64,000 bases of DNA. It comes from Streptomyces sp. NBC_01803 (GTDB lineage: Bacteria > Actinomycetota > Actinomycetes > Streptomycetales > Streptomycetaceae). Positions 18,739 through 30,036 of this stretch are shown here, in pieces. Position 1 is the stretch's first letter. Every line of letters starts with the position of its first letter. Below the pieces are notes generated by a model, which saw nothing but the letters and a program-made list of their open reading frames with translations, searched no databases and had not been told where the DNA came from. Both the position numbers and the translations under genes were made by a program. The DNA lies in the NCBI RefSeq assembly GCF_035917415.1, contig NZ_CP109073.1, positions 5,388,001 through 5,452,000 on the forward strand, read 5' to 3'.

Positions 18739-19501
18739 CTAACAACCTCGTGCATGGTTGGCCGTGGCTGATGGGCTTGCTACTCGTTGACCGGTTCGTG
18801 GTGGGGGTTGATGCGCGTCGGGTGATCGTGGCGGACCGGCGGATCACAGGGCTGTCGCCTGAGGTGATTGGCGAGCTGGTCGCGGAGGTGGGCCCGGTGT
18901 GGCAGGCCCGGCACGATGCAAAGCTGCTGGACCGGCCGCGTCACCGGGCGCCCGGTCCGGCAAGAGCAAGCAGAACGCCGTGAAAGCCCTGGTCCTCACG
19001 GACACTTCCGGCCGACTGCTGTTTGGCGGCGAGGCACGGACCGGCAGTTGCGCCGACATCACCCAGGCCCGGCAGGCGGGCCTGGTCGACCTGCTCGCCG
19101 ACACCATCCACCTGCGGATCCTGGCCGATGCCGGCTATCAAGGGCTTGGCGGCCAGACCTGCGGTCAGGTGGTCACCCCGCCACGCGAACGCCGAGGCAA
19201 GCACCTCGAACATCTTCAGTGGCTCATGGCCCACCACCAAGCAGCACGCTTTCGCCCACTCCTCCGCCCGCATCCCCGTCGAGCACGGCATCGCGCATCT
19301 GAAAAACTGGCGATCCCCAGCCCGCCACCACGGACGGCGAGAGCAACTGCCCGACACCGTCCGAGCCGTCGCCGCACTTCTGTCCAGTCAGCAGACAACC
19401 ACCCGCACTGCTGCCGCACTCCCGCCCGGACAACTGGAATGAACCGTCGGCCAAGTCCTCGACCGAGACGACTCCACCCCAACCATGCACGAGGTCGCTA
19501 G
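18739..19501 (+). mobile_element. Degenerate IS5-family insertion sequence with terminal inverted repeats
   Basis: The left end (ctaacaacctcgtgcatggttgg, 18739-18761) and the complement of the right end (19479-19501) share a 17-base identical core, acctcgtgcatggttgg, plus 7 of the next 9... outer bases compared over ctaacaa/ctagcga with two mismatches. Inside, transposase pieces appear in three frames: ITGLSPEVIGELVAEVGPVW, then KSKQNAVKALVLTDTSGRLL and LADAGYQGLGGQTCGQVV, then IPVEHGIAHLKNWRSPARHH. The central catalytic region is deleted near 18958 and there are further frameshifts, so the element cannot encode its own transposase. Confidence 0.85.
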
Positions 19502-20559
19502 TGGTCCCGTCGCGAGGCGAGCCGGGCGAGGGCGGCCAGGGGCGCGGCGGCCGGGGGCGGGATGTCCGCCGTGCGCAGGCAGTCCAGGGCCAGGCGCAGC
19601 TGCTCCCCGGCCGTCTCCTCGGCCCAGGCCCGGCCCCCGGCCTCCTCCACGAGCGCGGTCAGCCGCGCCGTCTCGGCCGGGTCGGGGGCGGCCGGGTCCG
19701 GCCGGTCCGGCCCGCCGTACAGCTCGGCCAGCCGGCGCCCGGCGTCCGTGCCCGAGTCGAGCGCGGCGACGACCGGCAGGGACTTCTTGCGGACCGTCAG
19801 ATCGGCCCCGGCCGGCTTGCCGGTGACCGCCGGGTCGCCCCATATGCCGAGCAGGTCGTCGGCGAGTTGGAAGGCGATGCCGAGGTGGGTGCCGAACCGC
19901 CGCAGCGCCTCCGTCCGTTGCGGGGAGCCGCCGCCCCACAGGGCGCCCAGCGCGCACGAACAGGCCAGCAGCACGGCGGTCTTCCGCTCCGTCATGGCCA
20001 GGCACTCTGCGAGCGTGACATGGGAGCGCTCCTCGAAGGCGAGGTCGGTGTACTCTCCCTCGATGAGCTGGGTGGTGGCCTCGCTCAGCCAGCGGACGCC
20101 GGTGGCCGCCATGTCCGGCCCGTGCTGTTCGGTCAGCACCCGCGTCGCGTGGATGAGCAGCGCGTCGCCGGCCAGCAGCGCGCTGGAGGAGCCGAACACC
20201 CGCCAGGCGGTGGCCCGGTGATGGCGCGTCGCGTCGCCGTCCAGGATGTCGTCGTGGATCAGTGAGAAGTTGTGCACCAGCTCCACGGCGACGGCCGGGG
20301 CGAGCGCGGCCTCGGCCGGGGCGCCGACGGCCTCGGCGCAGGCGAAGACGAGCGCGGGCCGCAGGGCCTTTCCGCCGGGCGCGCTCTCGGGGCGGCCGGC
20401 GCTGTCCGTCCAGCCGAAGTGGTAGGAGGCGACGCGCGCGATCGGCGCGGGCAGGCGCCGCACCCAGTCGCGCAGCGCCGGGTCGAGCAGGGCGCGGGCC
20501 CGGCGCAGGGCCTCCCGGGCGGTGCGCTGCTCGTCGGCCGTGTCGGAGACCGTGGTCAT
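19498..20559 (-). CDS. Polyprenyl diphosphate synthase family protein
   Basis: A 353-residue trans-isoprenyl diphosphate synthase. The first aspartate-rich motif is LIHDDILDGD (about residues 101-109), the second is FQLADDLLGIWGD (about 230-242), and GGKALRPALVF is the substrate-binding segment. The N-terminal YHFGWTDSAGRPESAPGGK resembles the prenyl transferases recognised as cargo of family 2 encapsulins, but no encapsulin gene is in the window. Its stop codon (TAG) lies inside the right terminal repeat of the adjacent IS element, so the natural 3' end or downstream genes may have been lost. The ATG overlaps the stop of a small gene upstream. Confidence 0.88.
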   Translation of the reverse strand: MTTVSDTADEQRTAREALRRARALLDPALRDWVRRLPAPIARVASYHFGWTDSAGRPESAPGGKALRPALVFACAEAVGAPAEAALAPAVAVELVHNFSLIHDDILDGDATRHHRATAWRVFGSSSALLAGDALLIHATRVLTEQHGPDMAATGVRWLSEATTQLIEGEYTDLAFEERSHVTLAECLAMTERKTAVLLACSCALGALWGGGSPQRTEALRRFGTHLGIAFQLADDLLGIWGDPAVTGKPAGADLTVRKKSLPVVAALDSGTDAGRRLAELYGGPDRPDPAAPDPAETARLTALVEEAGGRAWAEETAGEQLRLALDCLRTADIPPPAAAPLAALARLASRRDH

Positions 20560-20696
20560 GTCGCCGCTCCCGTTCCGCCGGGCGCCGCGCCGGCGGTCAC
20601 CGGCGGGGTCGGCAGGGTCGGCACGGTCGGCAGGGTCGGCAGGGTGGTCAGGGCCGTCAGGGCCGTGGTGGTGGTCGTGGACGGGTCGCTGATCAT
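20556..20696 (-). CDS. Possible small Thr/Pro-rich protein upstream of the prenyl synthase
   Basis: A 46-residue frame starts at ATG 20696 and ends in TGA overlapping the ATG of the prenyl synthase (ATGA). It is low complexity: MISDPSTTTTTALTALTT followed by repeated LPTLPT/VPTLPT units and an Ala/Gly-rich end. The repetitive DNA (cggcagggt-like units) makes coding status uncertain. It could be a leader gene for translational coupling or, after a frameshift, the disordered N-terminal extension of the synthase. No ribosome site is clear. Confidence 0.35.
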   Translation of the reverse strand: MISDPSTTTTTALTALTTLPTLPTVPTLPTPPVTAGAAPGGTGAAT

Positions 20697-20893
20697 GCGC
20701 TCAGCTTGGCCGTCCCAGCGGGGCACTGGAACGGCGCGACCCCGTTCTTCCGTGCGCCCGCCGCGCGCCCCCTGCGCGGTGGCCTTTCAAGGGACTGCGG
20801 TTGACCAGGAGTTCCGCTCTGGCCAAAGGATCGCGGGCACCGGGTCACGCGGCCCCAATCACTCGTGTGGGTGACGCGGTACGCGATCACCCT

Positions 20894-21742
20894 CTATGCG
20901 GCGGGGAACGCGGCGGTGAAGGCGTTTCTGGTGGGCGAGGGATCGTGCCGGTCGAGGATCGCGAAGGTGATCCGGTCGAAGTGCCGGGCGAACCGGCCGA
21001 CGCCGGTCAGCAGCGCGCGGAACGCCCCGGCCACCACGGCCGGGTCGTTCCGGAAGACGCCGCAGCCCCACGCCCCCAGGACCAGCCGCCGGTAGCCCGT
21101 GACGGCGGCCACCTCCAGCACCCGTTCGGCCCGCGTGCGCAGCGCCGCCGGGAGGTCCGGCGCGCGGCCGGGCGCGCGCTCGGCGACGACGCCCGCGTTG
21201 GGCGCGGCGGCGGTGAGGAACCCGGCCTCGTAGGGCTCGTCGAGCAGCGTCCCGGCGTCGTCGCGGAAGACCGGCACACCCGGCGAGTGGATCACACGGT
21301 CGCTGTAGAACGGGTCGCCCGCCGCCCGGTGGGCCGCGTAGAACTCCGGCACCCGCAGCAGACACGTGTAGAGGGCGGAGGCCCGGCACAGGTCCTCCTC
21401 CTGTGCCTTGGCTCCCTTGACATATCCGCCGCCCGGATTGCGGGCCGAGGCGAAGTTCAGCACCGCCACCGGCCCGCCCGCCGCCCCGGCCAGCCGGCGC
21501 GCGGCGGCCAGGCTGGTCTCCCCGGTCACCTCGAACACCGGCCGCGCGCCGGGGCCACCCGGCGCCGCCGCGTCCGACACCCCCGGTACCGGCTCCGGGC
21601 CGAACAGCGCGCTCCCCGCCGCCGCGCGCGCGACGGCCGCGCCGATCTCCACCCGGCCGCCGCCGGGCGCCGTGTACCACCCGGCGGCGACGATCCGCTC
21701 GTTGCCGGCCGCGGCCTCGCGCAGCCCTGGTCTCTCCCACAT
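20894..21742 (-). CDS. TIGR02452-type PARG-like macrodomain protein
   Basis: A 282-residue protein of the bacterial poly(ADP-ribose)-glycohydrolase-like group (TIGR02452). The signature GGG-X7-QEE is present as NPGGGYVKGAKAQEEDLCR (about residues 102-120), with the two glutamates expected to be catalytic. FRDDAGTLLDEPY and LVLGAWGCGVFRNDP are the other conserved parts of the macrodomain. It probably removes ADP-ribose from targets or processes ADP-ribose derivatives in the cytoplasm. The ATG at 21742 lies 14 bp after the stop of the PNPOx-like gene, so the two are likely one operon. Confidence 0.85.
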   Translation of the reverse strand: MWERPGLREAAAGNERIVAAGWYTAPGGGRVEIGAAVARAAAGSALFGPEPVPGVSDAAAPGGPGARPVFEVTGETSLAAARRLAGAAGGPVAVLNFASARNPGGGYVKGAKAQEEDLCRASALYTCLLRVPEFYAAHRAAGDPFYSDRVIHSPGVPVFRDDAGTLLDEPYEAGFLTAAAPNAGVVAERAPGRAPDLPAALRTRAERVLEVAAVTGYRRLVLGAWGCGVFRNDPAVVAGAFRALLTGVGRFARHFDRITFAILDRHDPSPTRNAFTAAFPAA

Positions 21743-21756
21743 GCTCCGCACGCCGG

Positions 21757-22359
21757 TCAGACCCCCGACGTCGTGGGCGGGGTCGGCGGCAGGGGGAGGG
21801 GCAGGCCCGGCAGACCGTCGATGCTGGTCCCGTTGTGCGTCCGGGCGCGGAAGTAGGCGTCCAACGTCTCGTCCGTCTCGCGCCCGAAGCGGGAGCCGTG
21901 CAGCGGGCGGTCGCCCTCGTACGACAGATACGGCACGGCGAACCCGCAGGAGTCCCGGATCAGCTCGGCGGTCACGACGACGATGGCCCGCAGTCCGTGG
22001 TCGGACGGGTCGATGGCGGGGAAGTGCGCCAGCAGCCCGGCCCAGCGCGGGTCGTCCCGGAAGACCGGCTCGCCGCGCCCGTGCACCCGGACGACGGTGG
22101 GCGGCCCGGAGAAGGCGCACCACATGAGCGTGACGCGGCCGTTCTCCCGCAGATGGGCGATGGTCTCGGCGTGGCTGCCGGCGAAGTCGAGATAGGCGAC
22201 GGTGCGCTCGTCCAGCACCGCGAGCGAGCCGGTGAGGCCCTTGGGGGAGAGGTTCACGGTGCCGTCCCCCGCGAGCGGGGCGGTGGCCGTGAAGAAGACG
22301 CGCTGTTCCTCGATGAACGTCCTGAGCCTGCCGTCTATGCGGTCGTAAGTCTTGCCCAT
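21757..22359 (-). CDS. Pyridoxamine 5'-phosphate oxidase-like FMN-binding protein
   Basis: A 200-residue split-barrel flavoprotein-like protein. Features of the family are FFTATAPLAGDGTVNLSPKG near residue 22 and GRVTLMWCAFSGPPTVVRVHG in the middle. It ends with a proline-rich tail (LPGLPLPLPPTPP). The exact substrate is unknown; many such proteins act on F420, haem or flavin. ATG 22359 lies a few bases after GATACT on the minus strand (22365-22370), which looks like a -10 box, so a leaderless mRNA is likely. It heads the operon with the macrodomain gene. Confidence 0.82.
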   Translation of the reverse strand: MGKTYDRIDGRLRTFIEEQRVFFTATAPLAGDGTVNLSPKGLTGSLAVLDERTVAYLDFAGSHAETIAHLRENGRVTLMWCAFSGPPTVVRVHGRGEPVFRDDPRWAGLLAHFPAIDPSDHGLRAIVVVTAELIRDSCGFAVPYLSYEGDRPLHGSRFGRETDETLDAYFRARTHNGTSIDGLPGLPLPLPPTPPTTSGV

Positions 22360-22389
22360 GACAAAAAGTATCCCGCGCGTGCCACCGGA

Positions 22390-22439
22390 TTGACGAACCA
22401 TGCGGAGCCCTGCATACTTATTCCAGTCAGTGCATGCAT
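22390..22439 (+). promoter_or_regulatory. argG promoter and ARG-like repeats
   Basis: TTGACG (22390-22395) and CATACT (22413-22418) are separated by 17 bases. Overlapping the -10 and just after it are tgcatact (22411) and tgcatgcat (22431), two TGCAT half sites of the kind found in streptomycete ARG boxes. Binding of ArgR here would block argGH. A TAAGGAG ribosome site follows at 22442-22448. Confidence 0.6.
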
Positions 22440-22453
22440 CCTAAGGAGACACC

Positions 22454-25913
<3,460 letters not shown>

Positions 25914-25917
25914 GGGC

Positions 25918-26886
25918 TCAGACTCCTTCCTGGGACCACGACACCGGTCCGTCGTACGGGAAGTACTGCGCGGCCACGGCGGCGGCCGACTCGGTGCACG
26001 CCTCCTGGAGGTCCCGCAGCAGGCCGGGCAGCCCGCTGCGCAGCACCTCGGGATCGAGGTACTCCAGGCGCGTGCGCATCCGGCCGATGGGCAGCAGCGT
26101 CGCGTCGGGCCGCCCGTAGGGGCCGCGACCGCGTCCGCCGTGGTCGGCCAGCGCGGCCAGGCACTCCTCGGCGGTGGCCAGGGCGTGCAGCACCGAACGC
26201 GGGAAGTCCCGGTTCAGCAGCAGGAATCCGGCGACGCTCGCCGAGTCGCCCGCGCCGCGATGGGCGCGGAGGAACGATTCGTCGGCGCCGCTCGCGTTCA
26301 GCAGCGTCGGCCAGTCCGGGGCGTGCACGGCCGCCAGCACCCGGACGGCCAGCAGCCGGGCCGTCATGTCCACCCGCTCCAGGCTGCGGCCCAGCACCAC
26401 GAACCGCCAGCCGTCGTCCCGGTTCATCGTGGAGTCGGCGAGCCCGAAGAACAGCGCGGCCCGGCGTCTGACCAGCCCCAGGTAGGAGTGCGGCCCGGTG
26501 CGGAGGGCGGCGGCGCGGTGCTCGGCCAGACTGTGCCAGGTCGAGTTCAGGCACTCCCACATCTCCGTGGAGACCACCTCCCGGGCCCGGCGGGCACTCT
26601 CCCGGGCGGCGCCGATCGCGCCGTCGATGGAACCGCCGCTGGTCCGGTCGAACGCCAGGTGCTCCAGCACCTGGTCGATGTCGCACGAGAACTCCGGGTC
26701 CGGCGTGACGCCGAGAATGGCGTGCAGGGAACGGCAGGCGGCGTCCTCATCGCTCCAGGGGTCTTCCAGCAGCCGGTGCAGATAGGCGTCGAGGATGCGC
26801 GAGGTGTCGTCGGCGCGCTCCACGTAGCGGCCCACCCAGAACAGCGACTCGGCGATCCGCGAGAGCATGACGTCGGTGGCCGTCAC
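25918..26886 (-). CDS. Alpha-E domain protein
   Basis: A 322-residue mainly helical protein of the alpha-E family (COG2307). The N-terminus MLSRIAESLFWVGRYVERAD with the later FFGLADSTMNRDDGWRFVVL and GRSLERVDMTARLL are diagnostic. The family always accompanies a circularly permuted ATP-grasp and a transglutaminase and is thought to take part in the same peptide-forming reaction, though the activity is unproven. Its GTG overlaps the ATP-grasp stop by four bases. Confidence 0.9.
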   Translation of the reverse strand: MTATDVMLSRIAESLFWVGRYVERADDTSRILDAYLHRLLEDPWSDEDAACRSLHAILGVTPDPEFSCDIDQVLEHLAFDRTSGGSIDGAIGAARESARRAREVVSTEMWECLNSTWHSLAEHRAAALRTGPHSYLGLVRRRAALFFGLADSTMNRDDGWRFVVLGRSLERVDMTARLLAVRVLAAVHAPDWPTLLNASGADESFLRAHRGAGDSASVAGFLLLNRDFPRSVLHALATAEECLAALADHGGRGRGPYGRPDATLLPIGRMRTRLEYLDPEVLRSGLPGLLRDLQEACTESAAAVAAQYFPYDGPVSWSQEGV

Positions 26887-28442
26887 TGCTGGTCTCCCTG
26901 CTGCTCGGCGGCCGGGCCGAGCTGACGCGGGGCGACGCCCCGGGCCGGCGGCAGCGTCTCCCCGGCGGCGATCGCGGACAGGATGGACGGGCCGCCCTCG
27001 CCGCGCGTGCGGTGTCTGGGCACCACCCAGGTGTCCTTCGAGCCGCCGCCCTGGCTGGAGTTGACCACCAGATTGCCCTCGCCCAGCGCCACCCGGGTCA
27101 GGCCGCCGGGCAGCAGCCAGATGTCCGAGCCGTCGTTCACCGCGAACGGCCGCAGGTCGATGTGGCGCGGCGCGACGCCGCCCTCGGTCAGGGTGGGGGA
27201 GGTGGACAGCATGACCGGCCGCTGCGCGATCCAGCCGCGCGGGTTGGCGATGAGGCGCTCGCGCACCGCGTCCAGCGTGGCCCGGTCCGCGCGCGGCCCG
27301 ATCACGATGCCCGCGCCGCCCGCGCCGTCCACCGGCTTGATCACCAGCTTGTCGAGCTGGTCGAGCACCGCCTCCAACTGCCCCGGCTCCTCCGGTCGGT
27401 AGGACTCGACGTTCGGCAGTAGTGGCTCCTCACCGAGGTAGTAGCGGATCAGGTCGGGCACATAGGTGTACAGCAGCTTGTCGTCGGCTATGCCGTTGCC
27501 CACCGCGTTGGCCAGCGTGACGCGCCCGGCGCGCGCCGCGCTCATGATGCCGGGGCAGCCGATCACCGAGTCCGGCCGGAAGTGCAGCGGATCGAGGAAG
27601 TCGTCGTCGACGCGGCGGTAGACCACGTGGACCGGGACCTCGCCGCGCGTGGTGCGCATCCGCACCCGGTTCCCCGAGCACACCAGGTCGCGGCCCTCCA
27701 CGAGCTGCACGCCCATCAGCCGTGCCAGCAGCGCGTGCTCGAAGTAGGCGGCGTTGTGCACACCGGGGCTGAGCACCACGACGGTCGGGTCGTGCACGCC
27801 CTCGGGCGCCCCGGCCCGCAGCGAGGCGAGCAGCCGCTGCGGGTACTCGTCCACCGGCCGGACCGGGGCCTCCGCGAAGAGGGAGGGGAAGACCCGGGTC
27901 ATGGCGCGCCGGTTCTCGATCACATACGAAACGCCCGACGGGATGCGGACGTTGTCCTCCAGCACCCGGAATCCCCCGTCCACGTCGCGCACCAGGTCGA
28001 TGCCCGCGATGTGGACGCGCACCCCGTTGGGTGGCTCCACGCCGTTCGCCGCCCGGTGGTAGTGCGGCGAGGAGTGCAGCAGCCGGTAGGGCACCACGCC
28101 GTCCTCGAAGACCTGGCAACGGCCGTACGCGTCGCTGAGATACGCCTCCAGGGCTTGGATGCGCTGCCGGACGCCGCGGGTGATCGCGTCCCACTCCATC
28201 GCGTCGAGGATGCGCGGCACGAGATCCAGGGGGAAGGGTCGCTCCTCCCCGGCGTGCGCGTAGGTCACCCCCCGGTCGGTGAAGGACCGGGCCATCTGCT
28301 CGGCCCGGAACGACAACTCCGCGGCGTCCAGCGGCTGCAAAGCGGCGAAAACTGGCTCATACGGGGCACGGACCACCCCTGGTCTCTCGAACATCTCGTC
28401 CCACGCGTCCGCCATCGTGTACGAGTCGAAAACGTCCGCCAT
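26883..28442 (-). CDS. Circularly permuted type 2 ATP-grasp protein
   Basis: A 519-residue ATP-grasp enzyme of the circularly permuted type (COG2308). Signs are RIPSGVSYVIENRRAMTRVF, VVVLSPGVHNAAYFEH, NAVGNGIADDKLLYTYVPDL, VIKPVDGAGGAGIVIG and, near the end, GLTRVALGEGNLVVNSSQGG. It probably forms amide or peptide bonds by acyl-phosphate intermediates. ATG 28442 is followed by MADVFDSYTMADAWDEMF, the usual start. It is the first gene of a three-gene operon with alpha-E and transglutaminase genes. Confidence 0.92.
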   Translation of the reverse strand: MADVFDSYTMADAWDEMFERPGVVRAPYEPVFAALQPLDAAELSFRAEQMARSFTDRGVTYAHAGEERPFPLDLVPRILDAMEWDAITRGVRQRIQALEAYLSDAYGRCQVFEDGVVPYRLLHSSPHYHRAANGVEPPNGVRVHIAGIDLVRDVDGGFRVLEDNVRIPSGVSYVIENRRAMTRVFPSLFAEAPVRPVDEYPQRLLASLRAGAPEGVHDPTVVVLSPGVHNAAYFEHALLARLMGVQLVEGRDLVCSGNRVRMRTTRGEVPVHVVYRRVDDDFLDPLHFRPDSVIGCPGIMSAARAGRVTLANAVGNGIADDKLLYTYVPDLIRYYLGEEPLLPNVESYRPEEPGQLEAVLDQLDKLVIKPVDGAGGAGIVIGPRADRATLDAVRERLIANPRGWIAQRPVMLSTSPTLTEGGVAPRHIDLRPFAVNDGSDIWLLPGGLTRVALGEGNLVVNSSQGGGSKDTWVVPRHRTRGEGGPSILSAIAAGETLPPARGVAPRQLGPAAEQQGDQQ

Positions 28443-28774
28443 GTCCTGACCGTATGAGTGAGGAGTTTCGTCGTCATGTCGCCAGTGCTTCAAAAACTTG
28501 CCTCCCCTGGTCCGTCCGCGGTGCGCCGGAACGGCGTGGACCTGCGCGATCGCGGCCCACGCCCGGCCGTGCGGCGCTCAAGTCGCCCCGCCCGGCCTGG
28601 CCTTCGCCGGGCCACGGCCCCGCGCTCGGCAACAGCCTTCCCCGGCGAGCCCGTCGCCACCGCATCCGGGCACGTCTTCACAGGACCGGGGCCGCCGCGG
28701 CCGGCCGCCGTGCCGGTCACGCCCGGTACGGTGAGGGCCGTTCCACCCCGTACGACATGCCCAGAGGTCCCCGT
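28443..28774. other. Divergent intergenic region
   Basis: This 332-bp gap separates the ATP-grasp operon (leftward) and the aldo/keto reductase (rightward), so it must hold both promoters. Near the right end, gtacggtgagggcc (28728 on) contains a TACGGT box that could be a -10 element, and gtacgg...ccgtac forms a loose inverted repeat around it. I see no coding frame that I can support in the rest. Confidence 0.5.
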
Positions 28775-29749
28775 ATGCCGTTCTCCCGCTTCCACCCCGA
28801 GGCCACCCCCGCCGCCCGTGTCGGACTCGGCCTCGCCGCCGTCGGGCGGCCCGGGTACATCAATCTCGGCCGGGCGCGCGACCTGCCCGCCGACCGCACG
28901 CGGGAGGCACTGCGCGACCGGACGCACCAGCTGCTCGACGCCGCCCACGCGCGCGGCGTGCGGTACGTGGACGCGGCCCGGTCATACGGGCGGGCCGAGG
29001 AGTTCCTCGGCGCGTGGCTGCGCGACCGGCCGGACGCCGCCGGTGACATGGTCGTCGGCAGTAAGTGGGGCTACACCTACACCGCCGACTGGCGGTCCGA
29101 CGCCGAGACGCACGAGGTCAAGGACCACGGCGCGGCCACGTTCGACCGCCAGTACGCCGAGAGCCGGGCCCTGCTCGGCGACCGGCTCGACCTCTACCAG
29201 ATCCACTCCGTCACCCTGGAGAGCCCCGCCCTCACCGACCCGGAGGTGCTCGGCCGGCTGGCCCGGCTCGCCGCGTCCGGCGTGAGCGTCGGGCTGTCCA
29301 CCAGTGGCCCGGCGCAGGCCGCCGCCATCCGGGCCGCCCTGGAGGTCACGGTGGACGGCCGACCGCTGTTCCGGACCGTGCAGTCCACGTTCAACGTGCT
29401 GGAGACCTCCGCCGGCCCGGCCCTCGCCCAGGCGCACGCGGCCGGGCTGGCCGTCATCGTCAAGGAGGCGATGGCCAACGGCCGGCTGGCCGCCGACACC
29501 GCCCCGCCCGCGCTGCGCCGGATCGCGGCACAGACGGGCACCGGCCCCGACGCCGTGGCGCTGGCCGCCGTGCTCCACCAGCCGTGGGCGGGCGTCGTGC
29601 TCTCCGGCGCGGCCACGGTCGAGCAGCTCGACGGCAACCTCGCCGCGGCGACCCTGAAGCTGGACGAGACCCCGCGGGCGGCCCTGGCGGCCCTCGCGGA
29701 GCCCCCGGCCGCCTACTGGCGACAGCGCTCCGCACTCCCCTGGCAGTGA
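28775..29749 (+). CDS. Aldo/keto reductase
   Basis: A 324-residue AKR superfamily member. The N-terminus GLGLAAVGRPGYINLGRARD is followed by YVDAARSYGRAEEFLGAWL, with the catalytic Asp and Tyr, then GSKWGYTYTADW with the Lys, and YQIHSVTLES with the His. NAD(P)H-dependent carbonyl reduction is expected, with an unknown substrate; the GYINLGR insertion marks a subfamily seen in actinobacteria. The start at 28775 fits homology (PFSRFHPEATPAAR). Confidence 0.88.
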   Translation: MPFSRFHPEATPAARVGLGLAAVGRPGYINLGRARDLPADRTREALRDRTHQLLDAAHARGVRYVDAARSYGRAEEFLGAWLRDRPDAAGDMVVGSKWGYTYTADWRSDAETHEVKDHGAATFDRQYAESRALLGDRLDLYQIHSVTLESPALTDPEVLGRLARLAASGVSVGLSTSGPAQAAAIRAALEVTVDGRPLFRTVQSTFNVLETSAGPALAQAHAAGLAVIVKEAMANGRLAADTAPPALRRIAAQTGTGPDAVALAAVLHQPWAGVVLSGAATVEQLDGNLAAATLKLDETPRAALAALAEPPAAYWRQRSALPWQ

Positions 29750-29794
29750 GCCCACGCCGACCCGCGCGGACGGAGTCCCGGCGGTGTCGCGCGG

Positions 29795-29988
29795 GCCGGA
29801 GTCGTCACGTTCGGTGGCGGCGGCGCGGCTGTGCGGCGCTTCGCGGTGGTGGGTCGGCGGGGCTGCGCGGCCCGCGCGGGGGTGGCCTGCTCCCGGCCGG
29901 AGCCGTCACGTTCGGTGGCGGCGGCGCGGCTGTGCGGCGCTTCGCGGTGGTGGGGCGGCGGGGCTGCGCGGCCCGCGCGGGGGTGGCT
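29795..29988. repeat. Tandem duplication with 101-bp period
   Basis: Two copies of a segment beginning gccggagtcgtcacgttcgg (copy 1 from 29795, copy 2 from 29896) are identical over about 94 bases apart from one or two changes. It lies in the 287-bp gap between the reductase and the acyltransferase (convergent). Frames across it exist on both strands but are Arg/Gly/Ala-rich without family features, so I treat it as non-coding. Confidence 0.85.
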
Positions 29989-30036
29989 CGGGGCACGGGC
30001 GGCGCGTCCGTCGGGGGAGGGCCGGGCCCCGGCCGG

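Noticed and set aside
19498..22359. Terpene or carotenoid biosynthetic cluster
   Set aside because: The prenyl synthase has no terpene cyclase, phytoene synthase or desaturase neighbour; the next genes are a macrodomain and a PNPOx-like protein.
29750..30036. Small Arg/Gly-rich genes in the 101-bp duplication
   Set aside because: Frames are open on both strands because of base composition; no ribosome site, no similarity, and the duplicated DNA explains the repeated peptide.
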